Positions 13,419 to 23,436 are shown, counted from the stretch's first letter. The stretch is DNA of 64,000 bases from Oenococcus kitaharae DSM 17330 (GCF_000241055.1 NZ_CM001398.1:531190-595189), one strand, 5' to 3'. The notes: a model not told the origin generated them from the letters alone. Made by a program: numbers and translations.

Positions 13419-13927
13419 TAGTCAGCTGTCAGATCAGCAAAAGAGGCCGAAATTAAATCAGCTACTTGTTGGGCATCGATTAAGTCACTACGGCCCAATT
13501 CACCAGCTGACACATAAATTTTGCCATCGGTTAACGCCTGTTTATCAAAATAAATTGGGAACTTTCCGTGATGATTGTGCCAGATACCGACCGGATTATT
13601 TGCGCCATGAACATAGCCGGTTGTCTTTTGCAGTTCTTTTAATGGCAGCATTTCAGTACGCTTGTTTCCCGAAGCGGCCGCCAGTTTTTTCTCGTCTAGA
13701 TGAGCTGTGATAGGTAAAACAGCAATGATCGGCCCGGTTTTATCGCCGCTAGAAGCCAGTGTTTTGTAAATTAATGATTGCCGGTCAATGCCAGCCCGGA
13801 CCAGCATCTGTGGTATTTGTTCTTTACTAGTATTTAAAAAATCTATCTGAATAGGTTTATAAACAATTTTATTTTTATCCAGTAATTGCTCAACTTGTGT
13901 TTTTTTAATCTTTGGATGTTTACTCAT
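13418..13927 (-). CDS. ybaK: Cys-tRNA(Pro)/aminoacyl-tRNA deacylase, YbaK/EbsC family
   Basis: A 169-residue trans-editing enzyme that hydrolyses cysteine (or a similar amino acid) mischarged on tRNA-Pro. Family signatures are KKTQVEQLLDKNKI at the start, LDEKKLAAASGNKRTEMLP in the middle and SAGELGRSDLIDA at the end; length is normal. There is no Shine-Dalgarno: TAAAAT ends 6 nt before the ATG, predicting a leaderless message. The cre box at 13953-13966 is 26 nt upstream of its start and would overlap its -35 region, although it better serves the divergent phosphoketolase gene. Confidence 0.85.
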   Translation of the reverse strand: MSKHPKIKKTQVEQLLDKNKIVYKPIQIDFLNTSKEQIPQMLVRAGIDRQSLIYKTLASSGDKTGPIIAVLPITAHLDEKKLAAASGNKRTEMLPLKELQKTTGYVHGANNPVGIWHNHHGKFPIYFDKQALTDGKIYVSAGELGRSDLIDAQQVADLISASFADLTAD

Positions 13928-13952
13928 AATTAAATTTTAATTCTTTCTTAAT

Positions 13953-13966
13953 TGTAAGCGTTAACA
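13953..13966. promoter_or_regulatory. cre site between ybaK and xfp
   Basis: TGTAAGCGTTAACA is a full cre match. Relative to the xfp start of transcription (about 14025) its centre is near -65, where CcpA activates in other low-GC Gram-positives (the ackA and pta arrangement). For ybaK it would lie at the -35 region. Confidence 0.75.
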
Positions 13967-13990
13967 GCAGAGACAAGGCGTTTCCACGCC

Positions 13991-14018
13991 TTAACCAGCG
14001 CTGAGTTTGCTGTATAAT
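13991..14018 (+). promoter_or_regulatory. promoter of the phosphoketolase gene
   Basis: TTAACC, 16 nt, then TATAAT at 14013-14018. A small hairpin AAGGCGT/ACGCCTT (13975-13992) overlaps the -35 box. Confidence 0.65.
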
Positions 14019-14079
14019 GGATCATGTTAAGGTGCGCCCAGAGCGTGCTTTAGAAAAAAAGATTAGGAGATATTAATAC

Positions 14080-16533
14080 ATGGCAGCTAATGCACCTGCA
14101 GTTGATTATGATTCAACTGAATATCTAGAACTCGTCGATAAGTGGTGGCGTGCAACCAACTACTTGTCTGGCGGAATGATTTTCCTAAAGAGCAACCCAC
14201 TCTTTAGTGTTACGCATACTCCTTTAAAAGAAGAAGATGTTAAATTTAAGCCAATTGGTCACTGGGGAACTATCTCAGGACAGACTTTCTTGTACGCTCA
14301 TGAGAACCGTTTGATCAACAAGTATGGACTGAATTCCTTCTATGTTGAAGGACCTGGTCATGGTGGCCAAGTTATGGTTACGAATTCATATCTTGATGGT
14401 TCATACACGGAAGACTATCCAGAGATTACTCAGGATCTTAAAGGTATGGCTAAGTTATTCAAGCGCTTCTCATTCCCTGGCGGAATTGGATCACATGCGA
14501 CAGCTCAGACGCCTGGTTCTTTCCATGAAGGTGGTGAGTTAGGTTATTCACTTTCTCACGGTATTGGCGCTATTCTTGATAACCCTGATCAGATTGGTTT
14601 CGTTACAGTCGGCGATGGCGAGACTGAGACTGGTCCAGCTATGACTGCTTGGCACGGTTTGAAGTTCGTTAACCCGAAGACTGACGGTGCGGTACTGCCA
14701 GTTCTTGATTTAAACGGTTGGAAGATTTCTAACCCGACTATCTTTAGCCGCATGTCTGATGAACAGATTACCAAGTTCTTCGAAGGACTTGGCTGGTCAC
14801 CACGTTTTCTTGAAAATGACGATATCCATGACTATATGGCTTACCACAAAAAGGCTGCCAAAATTTTTGATCAGGCTATTGAAGATATTAAGCAGATCCA
14901 AAAAGATGCTCGTGAAAATGATAAATATCAAGATGGTACTGTCCCTGCATGGCCAGTGATCATTGCTCGTTTGCCAAAGGGCTGGGGCGGTCCGAAATTT
15001 GATGAAGACGGAAACCCAATTGAAAATAGTTTCCGTGCTCACCAAGTTCCATTGAACTTCTCAGCTGAGCATATGGAAGAATTACCACAGTTTGAAGAGT
15101 GGATGAATTCTTACAAGCCTGAAGAATTGTTTAATGAAGACGGTTCTCTGAAAGCTGAGATTGCCGCAATTGCACCTAAAGGCAAGAGTCGTATGGCCGC
15201 TAACCCGCTTGCAAACGCTGGTGTTGATAATTCCGACTTGAAACTCCCTGATTGGAAAGAGTACACGACTGGTGTTACTCCTGAAAACCGTGGGCATGAA
15301 ATGAAAGATGGCAACATGAACATGGACATGGTTACTCTGTCTGGATTCTTGGCCGGCGTAGCTAAGTTGAACCCGACACGTTTCCGCTTCTTTGGACCAG
15401 ATGAGACGATGTCTAACCGCTTGTGGAAGTTGTTCGATAAGACACCTCGTCAGTGGATGAGCAAGATTAAGTTCCCTAATGACGCTTTGCTTGCCCCAGA
15501 AGGCCGTATCATTGATTCTCAGTTGTCTGAGCACCAAGCTGAAGGCTGGTTGGAAGGTTATACTTTGACCGGACGTGTCGGCATGTTTGCTTCTTATGAG
15601 TCCTTCTTGCGTGTTGTTGATTCTATGATCAACGAATACTTCAAGTGGATCCGTCAAGCTGATGCTGAGCCATGGCGCAACAAGTATCAATCATTGAATT
15701 TGATTTCTACCTCTACGGTCTTCCAGCAAGACCATAACGGTTATACTCACCAAGATCCTGGTATGTTGACGAACTTGGCCGAGAAGAAACAAAACTACAT
15801 CCGTCAGTATCTACCGGCTGATGGTAACGAATTGTTGGCCGTTGCTGCACGTGCCTTAGTTGACCGTCAGAAGATCAACCATATCGTTGCTTCTAAGCAG
15901 CCTCGTCAACAGTGGTTCACTACTGAAGAGGCTGAAAAATTGGTTAACGATGGTCTTGGTATTGTTGATTGGGCATCCACGGCTCCTAAGGGTGATGTTG
16001 ATATTACCTTTGCTTCAGCTGGTACTGAACCAACGATCGAGACACTTGCTGCTTTGTGGCTTGTCAACCAGGCATTCCCTGATGTTAAGTTCCATTATGT
16101 GAACGTTGTTGAATTGGGACGTTTGCAGAAGAAAGTTGGACCTTTGAACGATGACCGTTCATTGTCTGATGAAGAATTCGATAAGTTCTTCCCAGCTGGC
16201 AAGCCTGTTGTCTTTGGCTTCCATGGCTTTGAAGATTTGATTGAATCAATCTTCTATGAGCGTAATCACCACAACCTTCATGCACATGGTTATCGTGAAG
16301 ATGGTGATATCACGACAACTTATGACATGCGTGTTTATTCTGAATTGGATCGTTTCCACCAAGCAATCGATGCTGTTTCAGCATTGAAAGATGAAGGTGT
16401 TGTTGATGGCGAAAAGGCTGATAACTTTATCGCTGATATGAACAAGATTCTCGACAAGCATTTCGAAGTTACTCGTAATGAAGGTCGCGATATCGAAGAA
16501 TTCACTGATTGGAACTGGAGTCCTTTGAAGTAA
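14080..16533 (+). CDS. xfp: xylulose-5-phosphate/fructose-6-phosphate phosphoketolase
   Basis: An 817-residue thiamine-diphosphate enzyme that cleaves xylulose-5-phosphate with phosphate to acetyl phosphate and glyceraldehyde-3-phosphate, the key step of heterolactic fermentation. The TPP-binding motif [16 protein letters not shown] lies near residue 184, the phosphate-contact region and SNRLWKLFD follow in the centre, and the length is typical. The start has a clear AGGAG site. It is a single-gene unit with its own promoter, a cre site and a terminator at 16557. Codon use looks strongly biased (frequent GGT, CGT, AAC, GAA), as expected for a very highly expressed gene. Confidence 0.97.
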   Translation: MAANAPAVDYDSTEYLELVDKWWRATNYLSGGMIFLKSNPLFSVTHTPLKEEDVKFKPIGHWGTISGQTFLYAHENRLINKYGLNSFYVEGPGHGGQVMVTNSYLDGSYTEDYPEITQDLKGMAKLFKRFSFPGGIGSHATAQTPGSFHEGGELGYSLSHGIGAILDNPDQIGFVTVGDGETETGPAMTAWHGLKFVNPKTDGAVLPVLDLNGWKISNPTIFSRMSDEQITKFFEGLGWSPRFLENDDIHDYMAYHKKAAKIFDQAIEDIKQIQKDARENDKYQDGTVPAWPVIIARLPKGWGGPKFDEDGNPIENSFRAHQVPLNFSAEHMEELPQFEEWMNSYKPEELFNEDGSLKAEIAAIAPKGKSRMAANPLANAGVDNSDLKLPDWKEYTTGVTPENRGHEMKDGNMNMDMVTLSGFLAGVAKLNPTRFRFFGPDETMSNRLWKLFDKTPRQWMSKIKFPNDALLAPEGRIIDSQLSEHQAEGWLEGYTLTGRVGMFASYESFLRVVDSMINEYFKWIRQADAEPWRNKYQSLNLISTSTVFQQDHNGYTHQDPGMLTNLAEKKQNYIRQYLPADGNELLAVAARALVDRQKINHIVASKQPRQQWFTTEEAEKLVNDGLGIVDWASTAPKGDVDITFASAGTEPTIETLAALWLVNQAFPDVKFHYVNVVELGRLQKKVGPLNDDRSLSDEEFDKFFPAGKPVVFGFHGFEDLIESIFYERNHHNLHAHGYREDGDITTTYDMRVYSELDRFHQAIDAVSALKDEGVVDGEKADNFIADMNKILDKHFEVTRNEGRDIEEFTDWNWSPLK

Positions 16534-16556
16534 ATCTGTTCATTTTATAAATGATT

Positions 16557-16587
16557 GAAAACCACGGATTAATTGTCCGTGGTTTTT
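16557..16587 (+). terminator. terminator of xfp
   Basis: ACCACGGA / TCCGTGGT with a T5 run, 24 nt after the stop codon. Confidence 0.85.
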
Positions 16588-16719
16588 GTTTTAAATTTAT
16601 TTACCATCAATCTTGAACCAATAACCTAAGTTTTGGATAGATAGTGTGGCCATTTGACCAGATGTGATATCTTAGATCCAGAATCAATTTCCAGTCAGAC
16701 ATGAGGAAGGATTGTTGAG

Positions 16720-17469
16720 ATGGATTATATTTCTGTTAATTTCTTTAGTCAGAGTTTGAAGATGAAGACGACTTTTAATGTCTGTTTGCCAAGTAAAATT
16801 ACTCGAGAATTGAGTCCAATAATCCTATTACATGGTATGGGTGATGATGAGAATTCCTGGCTGCAAAATTCATTATTGCCGCAGTATTTAGCGAAAAAAC
16901 AATTGGCACTGATTATGCCTCGAGCCGATTTAAGTTATTATCAGGACACGCCGTTTGGGAATAATTATTTTAATTATGTTTCAATGGAGCTTTTGCAAAA
17001 ATGCCGTCAATTATTTCCGCTGCAAAAGGATCGCCAGTACACCTACATTGCCGGTATTTCCATGGGTGGTTACGGTGCTTTAAAAGTCGCTTTGAATCAT
17101 CCAGATAGCTTTGCTAAGTGTTACACTTTATCGCCGAATGTTGATTTGTTGAAAAGTTGGCGTACACATCCAGATAGAGATGCTTGGTTTAGTGCTTTAT
17201 TTGACAGTCCGGAACTGTTTAGCAGGTCTTCTAACGATCTTTTTTCTTTAGTCTCCCACTGGGATGATGCTGCCCCTAAGCCAGCTATTTATATTGCTTG
17301 TGGCCAAGCGGACCCCTTCTATGATGATTGCCTGCGTTTTTACAAAAATTTTAAGAAACAACATTTCCCTGGCTCTCAGGATATTTCATCGCCACAAGGA
17401 CATAATTGGATTTTTTGGAATGAGCAATTAAAAAAAGTTTTTGAAGATGCAGCATCACTGTCATTGTGA
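16720..17469 (+). CDS. esterase, EstA/esterase D-like alpha/beta hydrolase
   Basis: A 249-residue alpha/beta hydrolase of the putative-esterase family (tributyrin esterase and S-formylglutathione hydrolase relatives). Nucleophile motif GISMGGYGA (about residues 112-120), oxyanion region LLHGMGDDENSW (about 36-47) and catalytic histidine in GHNWIFW near the end are all present. No signal peptide, so it acts in the cytoplasm. In wine and dairy lactic bacteria such enzymes cleave short-chain esters. Ribosome site GAGGAAGG precedes the ATG by about 10 nt. Monocistronic, convergent with ansA. Confidence 0.8.
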   Translation: MDYISVNFFSQSLKMKTTFNVCLPSKITRELSPIILLHGMGDDENSWLQNSLLPQYLAKKQLALIMPRADLSYYQDTPFGNNYFNYVSMELLQKCRQLFPLQKDRQYTYIAGISMGGYGALKVALNHPDSFAKCYTLSPNVDLLKSWRTHPDRDAWFSALFDSPELFSRSSNDLFSLVSHWDDAAPKPAIYIACGQADPFYDDCLRFYKNFKKQHFPGSQDISSPQGHNWIFWNEQLKKVFEDAASLSL

Positions 17470-17527
17470 CCCAACGTAAAAAAGACTGAACATTATTTGA
17501 TGCGTTCAAACCTTGGAGACTGTCGTA

Positions 17528-18511
17528 TTATAGATGATCTAAATCGTGGGCGATAGGCGTTTGCATGATGTTTTTGATCTGAGATAAGTTTTTAGTCTGC
17601 CGCATCGTCCACATCAGTTTGGCCACGATAGCTTCGGTATTCATATCACCGGCCGTGATGCCACCAGCTTGTTCAACTCTTTGGCCAACCTCATAAAGGT
17701 CGATATCTTGCCCTTCATTCATAATTTGAGTGGTAATAATTACCGGTAAGCCGGCTTGAGAAAGTTTTTCAACGCCTGCGACTAAGTTGCGTCCCACACT
17801 AGGTAAACCGCCGTTACCAAGACTTTCAATAATAAGGGCGGCTTTTTCTTGCTCGATAAAATCGAAAAATTTAACCGATAAACCTGGAAATGCTCTGATG
17901 ACATAGATGTTCGTATTGAGACCGGTCCTACTTGTGATAGGACCAGGATTAAAACTAGGCCGATAAAGAATTTTGAATTGCTGATTTTCGATCTGGGCAA
18001 TCAAAGGGAAGTTAATTGAATCGAAAGCGTCAAAAGACTTTGATTTTACTTTAACCGCACGGGTGCCAGCAATGACACGGCCATCGAAGACAACATAAAC
18101 GCCTGGGAAGTCAATCGTGCGTGCTGCGAGTAAGGCATCATTGATGTTTTTCTTGGCATCCGTGTGTTCAAAGGTTAGAGGAATTTGCGATCCGGTGATA
18201 ATAACGGGCTTTTCAAAATCACTGAGTAAATATGATAAGCCGGCAGCTGTGTAAGCCATTGTATCAGTGCCGTGGGTGATTAAATATGCATCAAAGTCAG
18301 GATGTGACCTAATCGTCTGGGACATTTTAATCCAATCTTCGGGCTGCATATTGGTCGAGTCTTTATCCATAAGCGGTATGAAGTCAATTGGCCCTTCGGC
18401 TGAATCAAAAAAAGCTGACAACTGGTTGATTGTCATACCAGGAGCCAAGCCATTTTTATGTGCAGTAGAAACAATAGTCCCACCTGTAGCTAATACAAGA
18501 ATTTTTTTCAT
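17528..18511 (-). CDS. ansA: L-asparaginase
   Basis: A 327-residue type I asparaginase that converts asparagine to aspartate and ammonia. Both catalytic triads' threonines are visible: ATGGTIVS near the start (residues 7-14) and THGTDTM at about 79-85; DxxN-type substrate contacts follow. No signal peptide, so it is the cytoplasmic form. It starts 5 nt after the stop of the upstream transporter gene and has no ribosome site of its own, so it is probably translated from the same message. The pairing suggests uptake and deamidation of an amide amino acid. Confidence 0.9.
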   Translation of the reverse strand: MKKILVLATGGTIVSTAHKNGLAPGMTINQLSAFFDSAEGPIDFIPLMDKDSTNMQPEDWIKMSQTIRSHPDFDAYLITHGTDTMAYTAAGLSYLLSDFEKPVIITGSQIPLTFEHTDAKKNINDALLAARTIDFPGVYVVFDGRVIAGTRAVKVKSKSFDAFDSINFPLIAQIENQQFKILYRPSFNPGPITSRTGLNTNIYVIRAFPGLSVKFFDFIEQEKAALIIESLGNGGLPSVGRNLVAGVEKLSQAGLPVIITTQIMNEGQDIDLYEVGQRVEQAGGITAGDMNTEAIVAKLMWTMRQTKNLSQIKNIMQTPIAHDLDHL

Positions 18512-18516
18512 AGGAA

Positions 18517-19971
18517 TTATGCTTTAACTTTAGATTGTACCCAGTTAGATAGCCAAGTAAGCAGCGTAATCATAACTAGGTACATTAAGGCAACAATCGC
18601 CCAAATTTGAAAGCCTTGCTGCGTTCTGGCAACGATCAAGTTACCGGTCTGAGTCAGTTCGACAATGCCGATTGCCTGCAGAATTGAGGTATCCTTCAAA
18701 GTAATAATAAATTGGTTAACAAAACTCGGCACCATAATTCGAATACCTTGCGGCATTACAATATGATACATCGACTGCCAGTATGTTAAACCGTTAGAAC
18801 GCGCGGCTTCCATTTGCCCCTTGTCGACTGCCTCAAAACCGCCTCGGACAAAAGCCCCGGTATAGGCGCCCTCATTTAATGTCAGTGTGATAATACCTGC
18901 AATAAATGCTGGGATCTTAATATCCAGCACATGCGGAAGACCGATGTAGATAAAGAAAGCCAGTACGAGTAACGGCAACCCGCGGAAAATATAAATCACA
19001 GTTTTTGAAAACGCACGTAAAATTTTTAGTTCTGCGACACCACAGACGCCGAGCAGCACTCCCCAAATTGAAGCCAGAATAATACCGACAACTGTTAACT
19101 GAATCGTTTTAATAATGCCGCTGAGAAAACCGGGCCAATTAGATACTAGTAAGGACCAAATACCGGAAGACTTGGCATCACTAGCCGAGTTGCCGGAATA
19201 ATGCTTTTGACTTTGGCCAAGATATTTCTTCACGATACGGTCATAGGTACCATCTTTTTGGATCGCGACTAGGCCCTTATTGAAAGCACGCAATAAAGCA
19301 CGATTTTTACCTTTTTTAACAGCAAATCCATACCAGCCGGCATTGGCTACTTTGCTGCTGGGAATTCTTAATTCAAGCCCATTTTTGATCGCATACTGCA
19401 TAACCGGCAAGTCTTCAAAAGTAGCTGCCGAATTACCGACAACCACATCGTTATACATCGTGTTGGAATCATTAAAATAACTAACTTTAAAACCGTATTT
19501 CTTTTGAATACTTTTGGCGTAATCAGCTGAAGCGGTACCTGTTTTCAATGCAACTGTTTGACCGCGTAGCTGAGACAAATTTTTAATTTTCGATTTGCTA
19601 GAAACAGCCCACACAACACCTGTCCGATAATAAGGGCGGCTGAAATCGTAGACTTTCTGTCTTTCTGGCGTGATGCTCATGCCGGCGATAATAGCGTCCA
19701 TCTGTCCGGAAAGTACCATTTGTGCGCCGGAGTTAAAGGAAATGGGCTTCAAATTCATGGCAAATCCCTCGCGTTTTGCGATAGTATGGATGATTTCGAC
19801 ATCAATCCCGGTATACTGCCCGTTTTCTTTTTGAAATTCAAAAGGTGGGTAGGTGACATCCGTCGTAATATTATATGTCGTTTTCTTGGCGTCCGCAGCA
19901 GAGAATACAAAGGGAACGAACAGCGTAAAAATAAGTAAAAAGCTGAATGATCTAGTCAAAAATTTAAACAT
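18517..19971 (-). CDS. glutamine-type ABC transporter, fused substrate-binding and permease protein
   Basis: A 484-residue GlnP-like fusion. Residues 1-25 are a signal peptide; 30-260 form one solute-binding domain of the polar amino acid family (TYPPFEFQKENGQYTGIDVEI, SITPERQKVYDFS); 275-484 are the permease with the ATPase-contact loop EAARSNGLTYWQSM. L. lactis GlnP has two binding domains; here there is one. No GlnQ-type ATPase gene is adjacent, so the ATPase must come from elsewhere. No good ribosome site is seen; a short palindrome GTTACGGTAAC lies 8 nt upstream of the ATG. Confidence 0.85.
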   Translation of the reverse strand: MFKFLTRSFSFLLIFTLFVPFVFSAADAKKTTYNITTDVTYPPFEFQKENGQYTGIDVEIIHTIAKREGFAMNLKPISFNSGAQMVLSGQMDAIIAGMSITPERQKVYDFSRPYYRTGVVWAVSSKSKIKNLSQLRGQTVALKTGTASADYAKSIQKKYGFKVSYFNDSNTMYNDVVVGNSAATFEDLPVMQYAIKNGLELRIPSSKVANAGWYGFAVKKGKNRALLRAFNKGLVAIQKDGTYDRIVKKYLGQSQKHYSGNSASDAKSSGIWSLLVSNWPGFLSGIIKTIQLTVVGIILASIWGVLLGVCGVAELKILRAFSKTVIYIFRGLPLLVLAFFIYIGLPHVLDIKIPAFIAGIITLTLNEGAYTGAFVRGGFEAVDKGQMEAARSNGLTYWQSMYHIVMPQGIRIMVPSFVNQFIITLKDTSILQAIGIVELTQTGNLIVARTQQGFQIWAIVALMYLVMITLLTWLSNWVQSKVKA

Positions 19972-20130
19972 CTTACACGTTACGGTAACATGAAAAAATG
20001 CTGAAATGATTGAAATGTCAGCTTTCTTAACACAATATGAAAAAAATGCGAATGATGCTCGCGAAATCGTGAAAAAAATACTTTTTAAGGGTACTTTTTG
20101 TCTGACTCGACGACTGGTAGAATGTTCCGG

Positions 20131-20784
20131 ATGACAGAAATTAACTTAAAACAGGTATCACTTTCATTGGCCGGAAAACCGGTTTTAAATGCGATTGATT
20201 TATCGGTGGAAAAAGGGCAGTGGATTACACTTACCGGTCCGTCCGGGTCTGGAAAATCGACGATTTTAAAACTGATTGCCAATCTGATTAATCCAGACTC
20301 TGGAATCATTTTTTTTCAAGAAAAAAATATTCAAGAACTCGATCCGATTAATTATCGTCGGCAAGTGAGCTATGCGGTTCAGTCGGCGCAGTTATTTGGC
20401 AAAACTGTCAAGGATAATCTAGACTTTCCTTACTTGATTAGAAAAAAAGCGATTGATGAAAAACATGAGAAATCTTTATTGACAGCTTTTGATTTACCCG
20501 AAGATTTTTTGTACAAATCTGTTTTAGATATCTCGGGCGGCCAGCGGCAGCGCGTCGCCTTGGCCAGAAATTTTGTTTTTCCACCACAGGTACTATTGCT
20601 GGATGAGGTGACAACCGGCTTGGACGAATTAACCAAAAAAATTGTCCGCCAAGTAATCGAAGAAAACAATCACAGAGGACTGACCGTGATCGAAGTGACG
20701 CACGAAGCTGAAGATCTCAGCGAAGCAAAGAAAATTTATATCGTTGATAAAGGCAGGATTCAGCAGGAGACCGCTCATGAATAA
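20131..20784 (+). CDS. fetA: ABC transporter ATPase, FetA/YbbL type
   Basis: A 217-residue ABC ATPase: Walker A GPSGSGKST (about 34-42), signature ISGGQRQRVALAR (about 130), Walker B VLLLDEVTTGLD. Together with the UPF0014 membrane protein encoded next it forms the FetAB system, which in E. coli exports iron and protects against peroxide. The ATG at 20131 is chosen because the extended -10 TGGTAGAAT (20115-20123) ends 7 nt before it and no ribosome site is present, predicting a leaderless message; the in-frame TTG at 20098 would precede that promoter. Confidence 0.8.
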   Translation: MTEINLKQVSLSLAGKPVLNAIDLSVEKGQWITLTGPSGSGKSTILKLIANLINPDSGIIFFQEKNIQELDPINYRRQVSYAVQSAQLFGKTVKDNLDFPYLIRKKAIDEKHEKSLLTAFDLPEDFLYKSVLDISGGQRQRVALARNFVFPPQVLLLDEVTTGLDELTKKIVRQVIEENNHRGLTVIEVTHEAEDLSEAKKIYIVDKGRIQQETAHE

Positions 20785-21556
20785 TTTGAATATTTCTAAT
20801 ACGACACTGGTTTTGGTGGCTAGTTTGGTGGTGGTTTCATTACTGATTTCCTATAAACAGAAATTAGGGATTGTCAAAGAAACAGCAATTGCGGTCTTGC
20901 GTGCCGTAGTTCAGTTGGTGGTCGTCGGCTTTGTTTTACAGTATATTTTCGATGCTAAAGAGTGGTTTTTAACTTTAGCTATGTATCTGGTTATTATTTT
21001 TAATGCCGCTTATAATGCTGGTAAAAGAGCTAGCGACCTGTCCCGATGGTCGGCTTTTTCGATTAGTTTTGTTTCCTTGATTGTGTCGGTTTCAATTACG
21101 ATGACAATTTTGGTAACCAGCGGTGCTATTGAATTTAAGGCAATGCAGGTGGTACCGATTTCCGGCATGCTGGCTAATAATACGCTGGCCGCCTTGGGGT
21201 TGGTCTATCGCAATATGCACCAGCAATATAATGACCTGCACGAACAAGTGGTGGAACGTCTGGCATTAGGCGCATCGATTAGAGATGCAAGCTATGAAAT
21301 TTATAGAAACGCATTACGGCTTGGCATGCAGCCGCAAATTGATACAGCTAAAACATTAGGTATCGTTAGTTTGCCTGGCATGATGTCCGGTTTGATCTTT
21401 GCTGGTGTTTCGCTAGTATCGGCAATTAAATATCAGATCATGGTGACATTCATGCTGCTTGGGTCCACAGGTATTAGTTGTTTGATGGCTACTTTCATGA
21501 CTTACCGCAAATACTTTAATAACCGCGCCCAACTTGTGGGAGCACGTCATAATTAG
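20777..21556 (+). CDS. fetB: ABC transporter permease, FetB/UPF0014 family
   Basis: A 259-residue membrane protein with about seven hydrophobic segments; the conserved stretch PISGMLANNTLAALGLVYRN and LPGMMSGLIFAG identify the UPF0014/FetB family. It begins at ATG 20777, inside the last codons of fetA (8-nt overlap), with ribosome site AGGAG. It partners the preceding ATPase, most likely in export of iron or another metal; substrate is inferred from E. coli only. A terminator follows at 21577. Confidence 0.85.
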   Translation: MNNLNISNTTLVLVASLVVVSLLISYKQKLGIVKETAIAVLRAVVQLVVVGFVLQYIFDAKEWFLTLAMYLVIIFNAAYNAGKRASDLSRWSAFSISFVSLIVSVSITMTILVTSGAIEFKAMQVVPISGMLANNTLAALGLVYRNMHQQYNDLHEQVVERLALGASIRDASYEIYRNALRLGMQPQIDTAKTLGIVSLPGMMSGLIFAGVSLVSAIKYQIMVTFMLLGSTGISCLMATFMTYRKYFNNRAQLVGARHN

Positions 21557-21576
21557 TGACTAACTGATTAGCACTT

Positions 21577-21606
21577 AAAAACTACGTTTGATTGCGCAGT
21601 TTTTTT
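21577..21606 (+). terminator. terminator of fetAB
   Basis: AAAAACT...AGTTTTTT hairpin with an internal CG/CG pair and a T-run. Confidence 0.65.
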
Positions 21607-21641
21607 ATTGGCCTTGATGAGGGGATGTTTAAATTTATGAC

Positions 21642-21676
21642 TTGATTTTGGCAACTGTACTATGTAACATAGTACA
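21642..21676 (+). promoter_or_regulatory. promoter and YtrA-type operator of the double ABC operon
   Basis: TTGATT (21642-21647), 17 nt, TAACAT (21665-21670). The perfect inverted repeat TGTACTATG-TAA-CATAGTACA (21656-21676) overlaps spacer and -10 box. The GntR/YtrA-type repressor encoded third in the operon is the obvious candidate to bind it. Confidence 0.8.
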
Positions 21677-21697
21677 TATCACATTTTGGGAGGCAAA

Positions 21698-22624
21698 ATG
21701 CTCGAAAACACGGCAAAATTGTTAACGGTTAAGGATATAAACAAGTCGTTTGGTCAACGCCAGGTTCTTTTTCAGGTCTCTTTTGATATCAAGCCAGGCC
21801 GCATTGTTGGTTTAATCGGCCCTAATGGTGCTGGGAAAACAACGATCATGAAATCGATCGCTGGACTTACTTCCTATCAAGGAGAAATTGAGATAGACGG
21901 TCAAAAGGTTTCAAAGACACACACGGCACCATTGAAAAAAGTGGGCTCTTTGATTGAAACGCCAGGAATTTATCCATATATGTCCGGTTATAATAATTTG
22001 AAATTATATGCAGGACACACTTCGGCTGAAGATTTGGGGAAGATCATGGAACAGACTATGATTACTGATTTTGCCAATCGTAAAGCAAAAAAATATTCAT
22101 TGGGCATGAAACAGCGTTTGGGTGTTGCAATTGCGATGCTTGATCATCCCGAACTGGTTATTTTAGATGAGCCTATGAATGGGTTGGATCCTGAATCGGT
22201 TCATTCGATGAGGCAATTGCTGCGCGGTTTAGCAGATAATGGTGTGTCGGTGCTCATCAGTTCGCATATTTTAAGCGAATTGGAGCTTGTAGCTGACGAT
22301 TTGGTCGTCGTTAATCATGGCCATATTCTTTTTAATGGCACAAAAGACGAATTTTTTGCTAGTCAGGCTGCTAAAAGCGGCCATGGTACTCGTATTTTAA
22401 TCAAGACAGGTGATGACCAAAAAGCCGCGGGTATTTTAGAATCCTTAGGTTTTCAAACCGATCACAAAGGTAAACATATGGGTGTTTATACGGATGACCA
22501 GCACGATTTGAATAAAATGCTTCAGCAATTAGTCATGAACAAAATTGAAATTAAGAGTGTCAGTGAAGAAAAACAGCATTTGGAAGATTCCTTTATTGAC
22601 TTGATCAAAGGGGGAGACAAATAA
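21698..22624 (+). CDS. ABC transporter ATPase (drug/antimicrobial-peptide type)
   Basis: A 308-residue ABC ATPase of the multidrug/bacitracin-resistance class: Walker A GPNGAGKTT (about 42-50), signature YSLGMKQRLG, Walker B LVILDEPMNGLDP, and an extra C-terminal domain of about 90 residues typical of BcrA-like proteins. ATG at 21698 follows GGGAGG; an in-frame TTG 12 nt earlier lies in the ribosome site. It is translationally coupled to the permease that follows (the stop and start codons overlap) and belongs to an operon regulated by a YtrA-type repressor. Confidence 0.9.
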   Translation: MLENTAKLLTVKDINKSFGQRQVLFQVSFDIKPGRIVGLIGPNGAGKTTIMKSIAGLTSYQGEIEIDGQKVSKTHTAPLKKVGSLIETPGIYPYMSGYNNLKLYAGHTSAEDLGKIMEQTMITDFANRKAKKYSLGMKQRLGVAIAMLDHPELVILDEPMNGLDPESVHSMRQLLRGLADNGVSVLISSHILSELELVADDLVVVNHGHILFNGTKDEFFASQAAKSGHGTRILIKTGDDQKAAGILESLGFQTDHKGKHMGVYTDDQHDLNKMLQQLVMNKIEIKSVSEEKQHLEDSFIDLIKGGDK

Positions 22625-23436
22625 TGCAAGCAATTCGACAGGAGTTTTTTAAATCATTTCATAGACTTAATTATTTAGTGTTCAGCCTCATAACTTTGGT
22701 AATTCCTTTTGTGGGCGGTATTGCATATCTGATCAGAGATCACGCGCATGCAGAAGCAGATTTCGTCATGCATCATGGATACTATGACTCGTTTATTTTC
22801 ATTTTTATGCTGGTCTCTTTCGGATCAATTTTGGCTGAAGAATTTCAGTTCGACACAATCAAAGTGATCGCATCACGTGGCAATTCCCGGCGTTTGATCT
22901 TTTCTGCAAAAGTAATAAAACTAATTTTTGATTATTGTTTCTGGTTTTTTATTGCAACTGCATCTTACTTATTGAGCTGGCTGGTTGAATTTGGCGGCAC
23001 GCATTTTGGCCAAGCAATTAGTTTAGGAAACAAAGGTTATTATTTTGCAGCTAACGGCAAACCAAGTGAATTTACCTTTCTCTGGCAAAATTTTGTTACG
23101 AATCTGCTTTATATCTTTTTGATTGGTTCGATTACTTTGATGATTTCCAGTTTCTTAAAATCGAATGCGATCGCAATTGCTTCAGCTTTTATTATCTGGT
23201 TGGCAGGACAAATTATCAGTGCTCTATTAATGAATTTGTTTTATAAGCAACTGCCTTTGATCAAATGGAACCCATTTAATGTCAATACCTATATCGCTGG
23301 TCAAGCCTTCAGCGACTCAAAAGCACTAACGCTGCTATCGCACTTAAGCCAACCAGAAATTATTATTGCATCGCTTGTTTGGACCGGTATTTTTCTTGCT
23401 ATTGCTGGTATTGTTTTCAATAGACGTAATCTGTGA
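22624..23436 (+). CDS. ABC transporter permease (ABC-2 type)
   Basis: A 270-residue membrane protein with six predicted spans (ABC-2 fold), beginning with the cytoplasmic stretch MQAIRQEFFKSFHRLNY. The region EFQFDTIKVIASRGNSRRLIFSAKVI after the second span is typical of BcrB-like permeases. It forms a transporter with the ATPase just upstream. Substrate unknown; peptides, lipids or drugs are usual for this class. Confidence 0.85.
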   Translation: MQAIRQEFFKSFHRLNYLVFSLITLVIPFVGGIAYLIRDHAHAEADFVMHHGYYDSFIFIFMLVSFGSILAEEFQFDTIKVIASRGNSRRLIFSAKVIKLIFDYCFWFFIATASYLLSWLVEFGGTHFGQAISLGNKGYYFAANGKPSEFTFLWQNFVTNLLYIFLIGSITLMISSFLKSNAIAIASAFIIWLAGQIISALLMNLFYKQLPLIKWNPFNVNTYIAGQAFSDSKALTLLSHLSQPEIIIASLVWTGIFLAIAGIVFNRRNL

